This document shows, piece by piece, positions 1-8,900 of a DNA stretch of 18,415 bases. A program made the position numbers and the translations under genes. Positions within the stretch are counted from its first letter, which is position 1. Each line of letters starts with the position of its first letter. Source of the DNA: JAIEPT01 sp038217425 (GTDB taxonomy: Bacteria; Planctomycetota; Planctomycetia; Gemmatales; Gemmataceae); NCBI GenBank assembly GCA_038217425.1, contig JBBQPM010000133.1, forward strand, positions 1 through 18,415, written 5' to 3'. The notes beneath the pieces were generated by a model. The model saw nothing but the letters and a program-made list of their open reading frames with translations. It had not been told where the DNA came from and ran no database searches.

Positions 1-83
1 GTCAAACTCTACGCAGCCCAACGCCGCACCGCGCGAAACCGCCGATTTTTGCCGAAACTACCGCCCGAAGAATATCTTACAAA

Positions 84-102
84 ACGCCGACAGGCGGTTT
101 TT
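84..102 (+). terminator. Possible short intrinsic terminator
   Basis: A 4-bp GC stem (CGCC at 85-88, GGCG at 93-96) with a GACA loop is followed by G and five T residues at 98-102. Four A residues just before the stem can extend the pairing to the T run with a one-base bulge. The stem is short for an intrinsic terminator. It would end transcription entering from the left, before the pyk promoter candidate. Confidence 0.35.
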
Positions 103-118
103 CCTCGCGAAGGACAGC

Positions 119-124
119 TATAAT
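119..124 (+). promoter_or_regulatory. Candidate -10 box for pyk
   Basis: A consensus TATAAT lies about 120 bases upstream of the pyk start. No convincing TTGACA-like -35 hexamer is present at 16-18 bp spacing, where the sequence is G/T-rich. If it is used, the leader is about 110 nt long and contains a small hairpin (GTCGA/TCGAC at 174-186). The exact consensus in GC-rich DNA and its position support it. No transcript data are available. Confidence 0.4.
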
Positions 125-243
125 TCGTGTAGAAAGCTAAGGACTCACGTCCCCCGCTCGCCTGAATGCGCCGGTCGAAAATCGACGCCAGTTGGTAGAA
201 TGACCTCACACGCGTTCTCTCCGGATCACCTTAAAGGAACGAC

Positions 244-1671
244 ATGCATCGTCGCACCCGCATCGTCGCCACGCTGGGGCCGGCCACCGATGGTCCCGGC
301 GTCCTCGAAAAGCTCCTCGGCTTCGGGCTAAACGTTGCCCGCATCAACTTCTCGCACGGCACCTCCGAAGAGCATTTGCAACGCGTCGCCCATTTCCGCG
401 CGACGGCGTTGACGCTCAAGAAGACCGTCGCCGTCCTCGCCGATTTACCGGGCCCCAAGCTGCGTGCGATCCTGGATAAATCGCTCGAGTTCACGGTCGG
501 CCAGCCGATCACCCTTGCCTCGAAGTCCAACGCCTCGGCCGACATCCAACTGACCGTGCCCGAAGCGGTCCACAAGATCAAAGTTGGCCAGCGCGTCCTG
601 TTCGACGACGGCAGGCTGCAAGCGAGAGTCGCCCAGGTTTCGAGCGACAAGGTGACGCTCACCGTCACTGTCGGCGGTACGCTGCTGCCCAACAAGGGCA
701 TCAATCTCCCCGAGACGGAACTGAACATCCCGGCCGTCACCAAGCGCGACCGCGACGCCATCGCGGTCGCGGCGCAGGCGGGCGCCGACTGGTACGCGCT
801 GTCGTTCGTGCGCGATCCCGGCGCCGCCCACGAACTGCGCGGCGTGCTCCGCGCCTTCGGCGTCGAGGCGCCCATCCTCGCCAAGATGGAACGCCCCGAA
901 GCCGTGCGCCGCGCCGAGGAAATCATTCAGACCTTCGACGGCATCATGGTGGCGCGCGGCGATCTCGGCGTGGAACTCCCCCTGGAACGCGTGCCGCATG
1001 TGCAGAAGAAGCTCATCTACCTTGCCCGCATGGCCGGCAAACCGGTAATCACCGCGACCGACATGCTCGACTCGATGCGCAAGAATCCACGCCCCACCCG
1101 CGCCGAGGCGAGCGACGTCGCCAACGCCGTCTACGACGGTACTGACGCCGTCATGCTCTCGGGCGAAACCGCCGTCGGCGATTACCCCGTCGAGGCGCTC
1201 GGCTGCATGAACAGCATCCTCTGCGAGGCCGAACTGCACATTGCCGAGGATCGGCCCCGGCATCTGACGCTGCCGCGGCAAGACATGATCGAGCATCTGT
1301 CGCACATGACGTGCACGCTCGCCGAGGAGATCCAGGCGGCGGCGATCATCGCGCCGACCAACACCGGGCGAACCGCTCGACTCATCGCCCGGCATCGCCC
1401 CGCTCAAAAAATCGTCGCCCTGTCGACGCAGGCGGAAGTGGTTCGGCAAATGGTGCCGATCTGGGGAGTCGAGCCAGTCGAGTTTCCGTTTCCGATCGAG
1501 AAGGGGGACGACCGCATGGCCGCCGCGGTCAAAGCCGCATTTCTCGGCGGCGCGGTGCAGTCGGGCGATCTCGCGGTCGTTCTGGCCGGGCACCCGATCG
1601 AGGGGGGCGACGGCTTCCCCACGGTGCGCGTGGTGCGCGTGGGCGACGGAGGCCAGTCATGCGAGCCGTGA
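244..1671 (+). CDS. pyk: Pyruvate kinase
   Basis: This enzyme transfers phosphate from phosphoenolpyruvate to ADP, giving pyruvate and ATP in the last step of glycolysis in the cytoplasm. The protein has 475 residues, the usual bacterial length. Visible family motifs are the N-terminal TLGPAT and NFSHG stretch, GPKLR (71-74), the catalytic lysine and metal ligand in AKMERPEA (K214, E216), ARGDLGVELP around 238-246 with D240, and the ATDMLDSM and LSGETAVGDYP segments near 271-315. The C-terminal domain has TNTGRTAR-type residues, as expected for the allosteric region. The ATG at 244 is preceded by AAAGGA at good spacing. The gene overlaps the next one by 13 bp, so the two are probably co-transcribed. 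A 705- or 382-residue style shadow frame on the other strand is not credible beside this family match. Confidence 0.97.
   Translation: MHRRTRIVATLGPATDGPGVLEKLLGFGLNVARINFSHGTSEEHLQRVAHFRATALTLKKTVAVLADLPGPKLRAILDKSLEFTVGQPITLASKSNASADIQLTVPEAVHKIKVGQRVLFDDGRLQARVAQVSSDKVTLTVTVGGTLLPNKGINLPETELNIPAVTKRDRDAIAVAAQAGADWYALSFVRDPGAAHELRGVLRAFGVEAPILAKMERPEAVRRAEEIIQTFDGIMVARGDLGVELPLERVPHVQKKLIYLARMAGKPVITATDMLDSMRKNPRPTRAEASDVANAVYDGTDAVMLSGETAVGDYPVEALGCMNSILCEAELHIAEDRPRHLTLPRQDMIEHLSHMTCTLAEEIQAAAIIAPTNTGRTARLIARHRPAQKIVALSTQAEVVRQMVPIWGVEPVEFPFPIEKGDDRMAAAVKAAFLGGAVQSGDLAVVLAGHPIEGGDGFPTVRVVRVGDGGQSCEP
1648..1652 (+). promoter_or_regulatory. RBS fixing the start of the nucleosidase-like gene
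   Basis: GGAGG lies inside the pyk 3' end, six bases before the ATG at 1659. It supports 1659 over the in-frame ATG at 1311, which lies deep inside pyk. Confidence 0.7.
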
Positions 1672-2336
1672 GCGGGATCCCCTGCTTTCTGTTCGCCCTC
1701 GAGCGCGAACACGTCGAGTTTCGCAAGCGCATCGTCGGGCTGACGTCGATCGGCGACCGCATGTGGCGCGGGCGCGGACGAACCGGCGAGTTCTTGCTGA
1801 TCGAAACCGGCCTGGGCGCCGAGAACGTGCAGCGTGCGTTCGGGCATCTCGAGAAGCCGAGCTGGCTGGTCTTCGCCGGGTTCGCCGGCAGTCTCGTTTC
1901 GGAGCTTGCGGTCGGCTCGGTGTTCGCCGCTTCGCGCGTGTTGTCCGAGAAGGCGTCGTTCACGCCGCCGATGCCGCTGGTGCTGCCCTCGGCTCCCTTA
2001 TTCACCTCCGCAACGATGGTCGGCGATCCCCGGGCGAAACGCGAACTGCACCGCGTCAGCGGAGCGTCCGCGGTCGACATGGAGTCGGCAGCCTTCGCGG
2101 CGGAATGCCAGCGGCGCGGCTGGCGCTGGGCGTGCGTGCGGGCGATCTCCGACGACGTTGACACCGCGTTGTCACCGGAATTGGGTTCGCTGCTCGCGGG
2201 GGGTCGGCCTCGCACCGAAAGCGTCCTTGGCGGCCTCGTGCGTCGGCCGTGCATGTTCTGGGAGTTGCTTCGCCTGGCGCGCGACACGCGTCTGGCGTCG
2301 CGCAATCTGGCGGAGGCGTTGCTGCCGCTCACCTGA
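1659..2336 (+). CDS. Nucleoside phosphorylase/nucleosidase-family protein
   Basis: The 225-residue protein matches the PNP/UDP phosphorylase-MTA/SAH nucleosidase fold, whose enzymes cleave the N-glycosidic bond of nucleosides. The signs are an early GLGAENV segment (51-57), the VFAGFAGSL strand-turn (71-79), VDMES (139-143), which corresponds to the ribose-binding Met-Glu, and RAISDD (161-166), which matches the purine-site Asp region. The protein is slightly shorter than most members, and the segment between about 100 and 120 looks condensed. The exact substrate cannot be read: MTA/SAH nucleosidase, futalosine hydrolase and the hopanoid-associated HpnG type share these motifs. No hopanoid or menaquinone gene lies nearby. 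The gene overlaps pyk by 13 bp and has its own GGAGG site. The same frame stays open upstream to 1311 inside pyk, but that extension is a shadow. Confidence 0.75.
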   Translation: MRAVSGIPCFLFALEREHVEFRKRIVGLTSIGDRMWRGRGRTGEFLLIETGLGAENVQRAFGHLEKPSWLVFAGFAGSLVSELAVGSVFAASRVLSEKASFTPPMPLVLPSAPLFTSATMVGDPRAKRELHRVSGASAVDMESAAFAAECQRRGWRWACVRAISDDVDTALSPELGSLLAGGRPRTESVLGGLVRRPCMFWELLRLARDTRLASRNLAEALLPLT

Positions 2337-2344
2337 CGCCGCGC

Positions 2345-2376
2345 GAAAGCCCAGGGATCGGCATCCCTGGGCTTTC
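2345..2376. terminator. Palindrome between convergent genes, likely bidirectional terminator (copy 1)
   Basis: A perfect 14-bp inverted repeat, GAAAGCCCAGGGAT / ATCCCTGGGCTTTC, encloses a CGGC loop. It sits between the stop of the nucleosidase-like gene (2336) and the stop of the asparaginase gene (2387), which converge. Each strand ends its stem in CTTTC, a short T run suited to termination in either direction. A near-identical element lies at 11268-11299, so it is also a dispersed repeat. Confidence 0.7.
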
Positions 2377-2386
2377 ATGTGATCGC

Positions 2387-3352
2387 TCACTTCTCGTAGA
2401 TCGCGATCGAGATCTTCCCCGACTTCGTGATCGTGCCGCGGTACATGCCGTTCGTCGAGTACGGCGTCGCCACGTTGCCGTGCCGATCGAGCGCGATGAT
2501 GCCCCCGGCGCCGCCGGCGATCTTCGGCAAGCCGTCGAGCGCGTCCTGCGTCGCCTTGACCAGCGAATCGCCGCGATACTTGATGCGAGCGGCGATGTCC
2601 GACGCCACCGTATGGCGGATGAACAACTCGCCGGTACCAGTGCAGCTGACGCCGCAACTTTCGTTCTCCGCATACGTGCCGGCGCCGATGATGGGGGAAT
2701 CGCCGACTCGGCCCGGTCGCACGTACGTGATGCCGCCGGTCGACGTCCCCGCGGCCAGGTTCCCCTGCGCATCGCAGGCCACGGCCCCGACGGTGCCGTA
2801 ATGAGCCGGCCCCAGCTCCGCCTGCTGTTTCTTCTTCCGGGCGGCTTCCACTTCCTTCAGGTATTTCCACGCCGTGTCCGTGTGAAAGTAAAGCGGACTG
2901 ACCAGCGGCATCCCCTGCTCGTGCGCGAAGCGCTCGAGACCCTCGCCGATCATGAAGACGTGTTCGGACTTCTCCATCACCAGCCGGGCGGCGCTGATCG
3001 GATTCTTGATCCGCGTGAGTCCCGCGACGGCGCCCGCCTTCTTCGTCTTGCCTTCCATGATCGACGCGTTCATTTCGTGCCGGCCGTCGCGATTGAACAC
3101 CGCCCCCTTGCCCGCGTTGAAGAGCGGCGAATCCTCCAGCACCCCGATCGCGGCCTCGACGGCGTCGAGACTCGTGCTCTTCGCATGCCCCGCCTTGAGC
3201 GCCGCCTCGAGCGTGTCGCGGTACTGCTTCTCCAGCGCCGGCGTCATCTGCGCCTTGGGAAGCGCCCCCGCGCCGCCGTGAATCACGAGTACGACGTTAT
3301 CCTGGGCGAACAAGTTTGTAGTCAAGAAGAGCATGACGAGTGCAAGACGCAT
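2387..3352 (-). CDS. Exported isoaspartyl peptidase / type III (plant-type) asparaginase
   Basis: This is an N-terminal nucleophile hydrolase of 321 residues that removes isoaspartyl residues from peptides and/or hydrolyses L-asparagine. The start of the mature chain has VVLVIHGGAGA (20-30). The autocleavage and nucleophile site is GTVGAVA, with Thr187 as nucleophile. The substrate loop GTSTGG lies at 202-207 and TGTGELFIR is near 238-246. The linker before Thr187 is lysine-rich (KKKQQ), typical of the cleaved loop. The first 17 residues form a signal peptide ending LFAQ, so the enzyme is probably exported to the periplasm. It starts at an ATG with AGGAG seven bases upstream, 19 bases after the DUF58 gene stop, so it is the last gene of a three-gene unit. 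The split between peptidase and asparaginase activity cannot be told from sequence. Confidence 0.92.
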   Translation of the reverse strand: MRLALVMLFLTTNLFAQDNVVLVIHGGAGALPKAQMTPALEKQYRDTLEAALKAGHAKSTSLDAVEAAIGVLEDSPLFNAGKGAVFNRDGRHEMNASIMEGKTKKAGAVAGLTRIKNPISAARLVMEKSEHVFMIGEGLERFAHEQGMPLVSPLYFHTDTAWKYLKEVEAARKKKQQAELGPAHYGTVGAVACDAQGNLAAGTSTGGITYVRPGRVGDSPIIGAGTYAENESCGVSCTGTGELFIRHTVASDIAARIKYRGDSLVKATQDALDGLPKIAGGAGGIIALDRHGNVATPYSTNGMYRGTITKSGKISIAIYEK

Positions 3353-3371
3353 GGCGAAACTCCTGGGGGGA

Positions 3372-4247
3372 CTACCGCGTTCGTTGCCGCGACCGAAAGA
3401 ATTGCTCGAGCCGCTGCAGACAACTTCCGTCCGTCGGCAATTCTAGCCAGTCGACGTTCGCTGACCGCGCCTGCCGTTTGCACGCCTCCAGCCGGGCGCG
3501 GCCCGTCTCCGCATACGCCCGGCGAAACGCGTCGTCCGACGTGTCGACGATCAACCGTTCGCCGGTCTCCGCGTCCTGCATCTCGATGAGCCCCGCGTCG
3601 GGCAGCTCCAGTTCGCGCGGATCGACGAGAGCCCCGGCGATCACGTCGTGCCGACGCCCCGCTCGGCCCAGCGCCTTCTCGTAGCCGGCGCTGCGAAAGT
3701 CGCTCAGCAGCACCACGATCGCCCGCCGATGCTGCACGCGGTGCAGAAACTCCAGCGCCGACTCGATCTTCGTTCCGACGTGTCGCGGCTCGCAGACCAG
3801 CACCTCGCGCAGCACTCGCAACGCGTGCCGACTCCCCTGCCGCGGCGGCAAGTACTTCTCGACGCGATCGGAAAACAGGATCAGGCCGACCTTGTCGTGG
3901 TTTCGCAGAGCGCACAGCGTCAGCAAAGCCGCGGCGTCGAGCGCGGTCTCGCGCTTGCTGCGCGCCTGGGTGCCGAACGCTTGGCTGCCGCTGACGTCGA
4001 CGAGAAGCTGGAGGGTGAGTTCGCGTTCCTCGACGAAACGTTTGATGAACGGATGGCCCATGCGCGCGGAAACGTTCCAGTCGATGGCGCGGACGTCGTC
4101 GCCGGGCTGATACTCGCGGACTTCCTCGAAGGCCAAACCCGCGCCCTTGAAGACGCTGCGGTTGGCGCCCCCCAGGAGATCCTGGACGGCGCGGCGCGTG
4201 CGCAGCTGGAGCCGGCGAATCTGCCGGGCGACGTCGCGCGTGAGCAT
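3372..4247 (-). CDS. DUF58 / von Willebrand factor A-like protein
   Basis: The 291-residue cytoplasmic protein carries the DUF58 signature FEEVREYQPGDDVRAIDW (about 40-57), followed by SARMG and a vWA-like domain. The metal-ion-dependent adhesion site is DVSGS at 84-88, with GTKIESA (158-164) and LLSDFRS (180-186) as the other expected loops. Proteins of this family are usually encoded beside a MoxR AAA+ ATPase and are thought to assist metal insertion or complex assembly. No MoxR gene is next to this one. It follows glpK by three bases, with GGAAGGA overlapping the glpK end, and precedes the asparaginase gene by 19 bases, so the three are probably translated from one message. No membrane segment is obvious. 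The function here is unknown. Confidence 0.88.
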   Translation of the reverse strand: MLTRDVARQIRRLQLRTRRAVQDLLGGANRSVFKGAGLAFEEVREYQPGDDVRAIDWNVSARMGHPFIKRFVEERELTLQLLVDVSGSQAFGTQARSKRETALDAAALLTLCALRNHDKVGLILFSDRVEKYLPPRQGSRHALRVLREVLVCEPRHVGTKIESALEFLHRVQHRRAIVVLLSDFRSAGYEKALGRAGRRHDVIAGALVDPRELELPDAGLIEMQDAETGERLIVDTSDDAFRRAYAETGRARLEACKRQARSANVDWLELPTDGSCLQRLEQFFRSRQRTR

Positions 4248-4250
4248 GGC

Positions 4251-5747
4251 CTATCCTTCCCGATAAAACGCGATGACCTGCCGCACCGCCCGGCGCCACT
4301 GCTTCAGACGTTCTTGCCGATGGGCATCGGGCCAGGCCGGCGCGAACGTGCGCCCCGATTCCGCCAGCCGAGTCAGGTCCTCCAGCGACGACCAGACTCC
4401 CGCGCCGAGCCCGGCGAGATAGGCGGCGCCCAGGGCCGTCGCTTCCTTCTGCGGCGCCGCGCTCACCGGCTTGCCCAGGACATCCGCCTGGCGCTGCAGG
4501 AACCAGTCGTTCTGCGCCATGCCGCCGTCGACGCGCAGCACCTGGAGCGGCACGGGGGTATCGCGGTCGGCGGCTTCGACGAGATCGGTCACCTGAAACG
4601 CGACGCCTTCGAGGGCGGCTCGGGCCAGATCGCCAGCCGTGGTGTTGCGCGTCAGCCCGAAGAGCACGCCGCGCGCTTCGGGCACCCAGTGCGGCGCGCC
4701 CAGGCCGACGAAGGCAGGGACGAAAAGCACGGGTTGATCGGGGTCGGAGGTTTGCGCCAGCGCCTCGACGTCGGCCGACTGCTGGATGAAATGCATACCG
4801 TCGCGCAGCCAGTGGACGGCGGCGCCAGCGACGAAGACGCTCCCTTCGAGAACGTATTCGAGCTTGGTCGATGTGGTCGCGGCGAGGCTGGTGAGCAGGC
4901 GTTGTTCGGATTGGATGGGCCGATCGCCGGTGTGCAGGAGGAAGAAGGCGCCGGTGCCGTAGGTGCACTTCGCGCTGCCCGCGTGAAAACCCGCCTGGCC
5001 GAAGAGCGCCGACTGCTGATCGCCGGCGATCCCCAGAATCGGCAGCCCTGCCGGGAGAAAGCCAAGGTCCGCCGTCACGCCGAAACGGTGCGTGCTGGGA
5101 TGGACGCTGGGCAGCAGCGCCTCCGGCACGCCGAAGAACTTGCACAGCTCCGGGCACCAGCGTCCGGTGTGAATATCCAGGAGCAGCGTGCGCGACGCGT
5201 TGCTGAGATCGGTGGCGTGCGCCTTGCCGGCGGTAAGGTTCCACAGGAGCCAGCTATCGACGGTGCCGGCCGCGAGTTGGCCCGCTTCGGCCTGCGTGCG
5301 CCAGACGGGATTCTGCTCCAGCAGCCAGGCGATCTTGGTGGCCGAGAAGTAGGGATCGAGCACCAGACCGGTCTTGGTGCGCAACCACTCTTGCGAGCCG
5401 GCATGCGTACGGCAAAAATCGGTGGTGCGTCGATCTTGCCAGACCAGGGCCCGCGCCACCGGCCGGCTCGTGGCGCGTTCCCAGAGGACGGCGGTCTCGC
5501 GCTGGTTGGTGATGCCGATGGCGATCAGATCCCGAGCCGCGACCCCGGCGCGCTCCAGCGCGCGCGGGGTCAATTCCGCGACGTGCCGCCAGATCTCCTC
5601 GGCGTCGTGCTCGACCCAGCCGGGATGGGGATAGTGTTGGGGGAGTTCCTTCTGGGCGGCGCCGAGCACTCGGCCCTGGTCGTCGAAGATCAAAACGCGC
5701 GTGCTGGTCGTCCCCTGGTCGATCGCCAGGACGCGTGGAGAGGGCAT
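4251..5747 (-). CDS. glpK: Glycerol kinase
   Basis: This enzyme phosphorylates glycerol with ATP to sn-glycerol 3-phosphate in the cytoplasm. The 498-residue length is standard for the FGGY family. Visible motifs from this start are AIDQGTTSTR (8-17), GITNQRET (78-85), VWQDRR (102-107), DPYFSATK (131-138), GDQQSALFGQ and CTYGTG in the middle, and VDGGMAQND in the second ATPase lobe. The ATG at 5747 is chosen because family similarity begins there and AGGAA lies eight bases upstream. The frame is open to 5819, but the extra 24 residues look like leader DNA. No glycerol facilitator, glycerol-3-phosphate dehydrogenase or PTS gene is adjacent. Two inverted repeats lie directly upstream. It heads a unit with the DUF58 and asparaginase genes. 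Confidence 0.96.
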   Translation of the reverse strand: MPSPRVLAIDQGTTSTRVLIFDDQGRVLGAAQKELPQHYPHPGWVEHDAEEIWRHVAELTPRALERAGVAARDLIAIGITNQRETAVLWERATSRPVARALVWQDRRTTDFCRTHAGSQEWLRTKTGLVLDPYFSATKIAWLLEQNPVWRTQAEAGQLAAGTVDSWLLWNLTAGKAHATDLSNASRTLLLDIHTGRWCPELCKFFGVPEALLPSVHPSTHRFGVTADLGFLPAGLPILGIAGDQQSALFGQAGFHAGSAKCTYGTGAFFLLHTGDRPIQSEQRLLTSLAATTSTKLEYVLEGSVFVAGAAVHWLRDGMHFIQQSADVEALAQTSDPDQPVLFVPAFVGLGAPHWVPEARGVLFGLTRNTTAGDLARAALEGVAFQVTDLVEAADRDTPVPLQVLRVDGGMAQNDWFLQRQADVLGKPVSAAPQKEATALGAAYLAGLGAGVWSSLEDLTRLAESGRTFAPAWPDAHRQERLKQWRRAVRQVIAFYREG

Positions 5748-5810
5748 AGAGGAATTTCCTGTTAAGATCTTGCAAGCTGGCTGGGCGCTGCGTGCAAAAC
5801 ATCGCTCGAT

Positions 5811-5826
5811 TGACAGCAATCTGTCA
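5811..5826. promoter_or_regulatory. Palindromic operator candidate upstream of glpK
   Basis: TGACAGCAATCTGTCA is a 6-bp inverted repeat with a 4-bp centre, 64 bp from the glpK start. Its size and location fit a dimeric repressor or activator site. It abuts the larger 22-bp palindrome, so it might instead be part of that element. Confidence 0.35.
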
Positions 5827-5880
5827 GAGCCCGCAGCGCAAGCAAGGATCGAATTTCGTCCTTGCTTGCGCTGCGGGCTC
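5827..5880. repeat. Long palindrome with 22-bp arms
   Basis: A perfect inverted repeat has 22-base arms at 5827-5848 and 5859-5880. The arms start GAGCCCGCAGCGC on the left and end GCGCTGCGGGCTC on the right. The ten-base centre contains a further CGAA-T-TTCG dyad. It lies 24 bp past the stop of the 1286-residue protein gene and upstream of glpK. No T run follows on the minus strand, so it is not a classic intrinsic terminator, but the RNA hairpin would be very stable and could end or protect the upstream transcript. It resembles a dispersed intergenic palindrome, though only one copy is in this window. Confidence 0.65.
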
Positions 5881-5904
5881 CCGGCGACAATTTACGCGCG
5901 GATA

Positions 5905-8900
5905 CTAATTCAGACCACTCAGCGCCTTGGCGCGGTACTCGTTGAGCGTCTGCCGCATCGAGCCCTGCAGCCGTTCGAGCGACGCGTTGACCTCGGCTTT
6001 GCCGGGCCGACCGAAGGCCTCGAGCCGGGCGCCTTCCTTCATGTGGAACGCGACTGATTTCTCGCGTTTTTTGTCTCCCTGCGACGTGATCGCCAGGGCC
6101 AGGAAGTAGTGGTAGCGCGCGTCCTCGCGATAGTACGAGACGGCTTGCGTGAAATTCTCCTCGGCCTGTTTGAAACGCCGTTCCCAGAAGTAATGCAGGC
6201 CCTCGCCGAAGAACTGCTCGGCGACGAGCGGGTTGTTTTTCTTGAAGGCGTCGGGGATCTGCAAGGCGGGATGTTCGTCGATGATGACGCCCAGATCGGT
6301 GCCGGCCTTGCCGTGCAGGATCTTGATGCCCTGGGCGAACTCCTTGAGCGCCTGCGTGTTGTCGCCTCGCTTGGAGTAGGCTTTGCCGAGCAGCAAATGT
6401 CCGTGGCCGCGGGTCTTTTCGTCGGGAGAGAGGATCATTTCCTTGGCGACCTCGATCGAGGCCTGCACCCGTTTGGCCTGATCGCGGGCGTCTTCGTCCT
6501 CGAAATCGAACTGCCCAATGGCGAACGCGGCGAACAGATGGTCCACGGGATGGACGTAGGAAATCTTGGCGGCGGGGGGCTGCTTACCCTGCCCGATCGG
6601 CGCCGGCGCGGGCGCCTGGAACCCTTCGGGGAATGGATTGCCCACCGGCGTTCCCTGCAATAGTCGGCCCAGCGCGAGCAGGTAACGTCCCTTCTGCGCG
6701 GGGTCGGCGATGCGGACGGCCTCGCGCAGCTGCGTCTCGGCAGCGGCGGCGTTGCCCGTCGCTTCCTCGAGCAAACCAGCCAGGAACGTCGCCTCCGCCT
6801 TCGCCTTCGGATCGCTCTTGCCCGCATCGATGTCTTGACGCAGCTGGGCGAGCACGTCGGCCGTGAGTTCGCCCTTACGCGCGGCGTGCAGTTTCGCCAG
6901 GCCGCGCTGCACGCGCACCAGCGGATGGTTCGGCAGCGCCCGTAGCGCCTGTTCCGCCTCGGTCACCGCTTGCTCGAAACTCGTCTTCGCGAGACCCGGC
7001 TTCTCGCGTTCGACTTCGTCCAGGCCCTTGTTGTACTGCTCCGCGATTCGCGGCAGATAGTATTTATTCGGATCGACGAGGTCGGCCTGCACGCGCTGCG
7101 CGAGATCGCCCCACGGGGCCGCGTTTGCCTTTTGCAGCTCCTTGCTGGCCTCGCCCAGCGCCACGCGCGCCTCTTCGAACTTCTCTTGATTGCGGGCCGA
7201 CAGTCCCTGCACCAAGAGCGCTTTGCCGCGAATCTCAGGCGGCGAGCCGGCTTCCTTGTCGAGCACCCACGTCGCGGTCTTGGCCGCCTTGTCCAGATCC
7301 GCAGCGTCCTTGTAATCGCGCTGCAACAGGAGCTTCGCCAGCGTCTCCAGCTGCTGCGCCGGTCCCTCGATCAACGGCTCGCGCAGTTTGAACGTCGCCA
7401 ACTCCACGTCCTTGGCCGTGCGGTCGAAGACCACGCTGAGCGCCCCGCCCGCGTCCGTCCCCAATCCCCCGAACGTTCGCGCCAGCTGCTCCAGCGGCAA
7501 CGCCAACGGCGATTCCGCCTTCTTCCGCGCCAGCTTCGAAGCCGCCACCAGCTCCTTCCGCGCCTCCTTACCGGCCTGCTCCACGATCTTGCCGTCCTCG
7601 AACTCCTTGTACGATTCCTTGACGACCATTTCCAGATCGTCCCGGTCCACCTTCGTGTCGTCGAAATCCTTCTTGAATTTATCGCGCGACTCGACCAGCA
7701 GCGTCACCCCCTCGGCTCCTTGCTTGGCGAGTTTCTGATCGACCAGGATCTTGTCGACCGCGTCGATCTTGACGTCGACGTCCTTCTTCGCGGTCGAGAG
7801 TTTCGCGACCCCGTCCGCGCCGGTCTCGGCGATCTTGTGGGTCTCGAGAATGTCGTTGGTTTTCTTCACATCCTGAATGACCTTGGTGAGCACGGCTTCC
7901 TGGAAGTCGTCCTTCTTCGCCAGCATCTTGGCCACGACGAGATCGTCCTTGGCCTTGTCGAGCGTCTTGGCGTCGTCCAGCGAGGCGAGCACGACCTTCC
8001 TGACTTCCGCCAGATCTTTGAGCTTGGCGACGTCCTTGATGTCTTCGAGCACCTTGAGGCCGGCCTTGTTCTTGGCTTCGTCGAGCAAGCGGACGGCTTG
8101 TCGGTAGGCGAACTTGTCGTCGCGCTCAAGATCCTTGAGCGCCTCGACGACGTCTTTCTCCTTGGCGTCGGCAGGGGCGATGACTTCCTTTTTGCCGATG
8201 ACGAACTTGCGGAACTTCGCTTCGCCGCGCAGGAGGAGGAACTTGTCCTCGGAGGTATCCTTGACGTTGTTGATGACGGTGTCGTAGTCCTTTTCGAGCA
8301 TGGCCTTGAGGATCATGCCGGTGGAATCTTTGGGCGCGTTGGGGGACTTGCCGGCATACTCGGTAAGGAGTTCCGGCTGCATGTACCAGACGCCCCCGAC
8401 GGCGCCGGCGGTGAGCAATGTGCCCAGGACGACGCCCCCGAACCAGCGCCGGCCGTAATTGGGCGGCGGCGCGGGCTTTTGCCGGGGATACGTGATTTCC
8501 TCTTCCTCATCGTCGTCGAGCGGCTTCTTCTTTTTCTTCTTCTTCTTGTCGGTAGGTTCGTCGTCGCTGTCCAAAAACCCGCTTTCGGATTCGTCGGCCA
8601 CCAGCGCGTCGTCGTCTTCCAGCGCCTCGTCGGCCGATCCGACCGCGTCGTCATCCACGAGCGCGTCGTCGGTCGATGCCACCGCGTCGTCGTCGAACAG
8701 ACTATCGACGGCGTCCTCTTCCGGAACGATCCCATCGTCGGCGACTTCCTCGGCTGCGGCGTCGACTTCTTCCGCAAGTTCTTCCTCGAACGCGTCCACG
8801 GGTTCTTCGACTTCTTCCGCAGCTTCCGCAACTTCGTCCTCAAAGGCATCGACGGCTTCCTCGGCCACTTCATCGTCGGCCAGCGCCGAGATATCCAGCT

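Noticed and set aside
1..123. Frame 1 read from the left edge to TAA at 121-123, possibly a gene tail
   Set aside because: Forty Arg/Lys-rich codons without a recognisable motif, and the frame runs over the terminator-like hairpin and the TATAAT box. A real gene end cannot be excluded without the upstream sequence.
9..209. 66-residue minus-strand frame
   Set aside because: No RBS or family features, and it covers the presumed pyk promoter.
3322..5244. 640-residue open frame on the minus strand
   Set aside because: It is an out-of-frame reading of glpK and DUF58, with extreme Arg/Ala/Gly content.
3648..5765. 705-residue open frame on the plus strand
   Set aside because: It is antisense to glpK and the DUF58 gene, both of which have clear family motifs.
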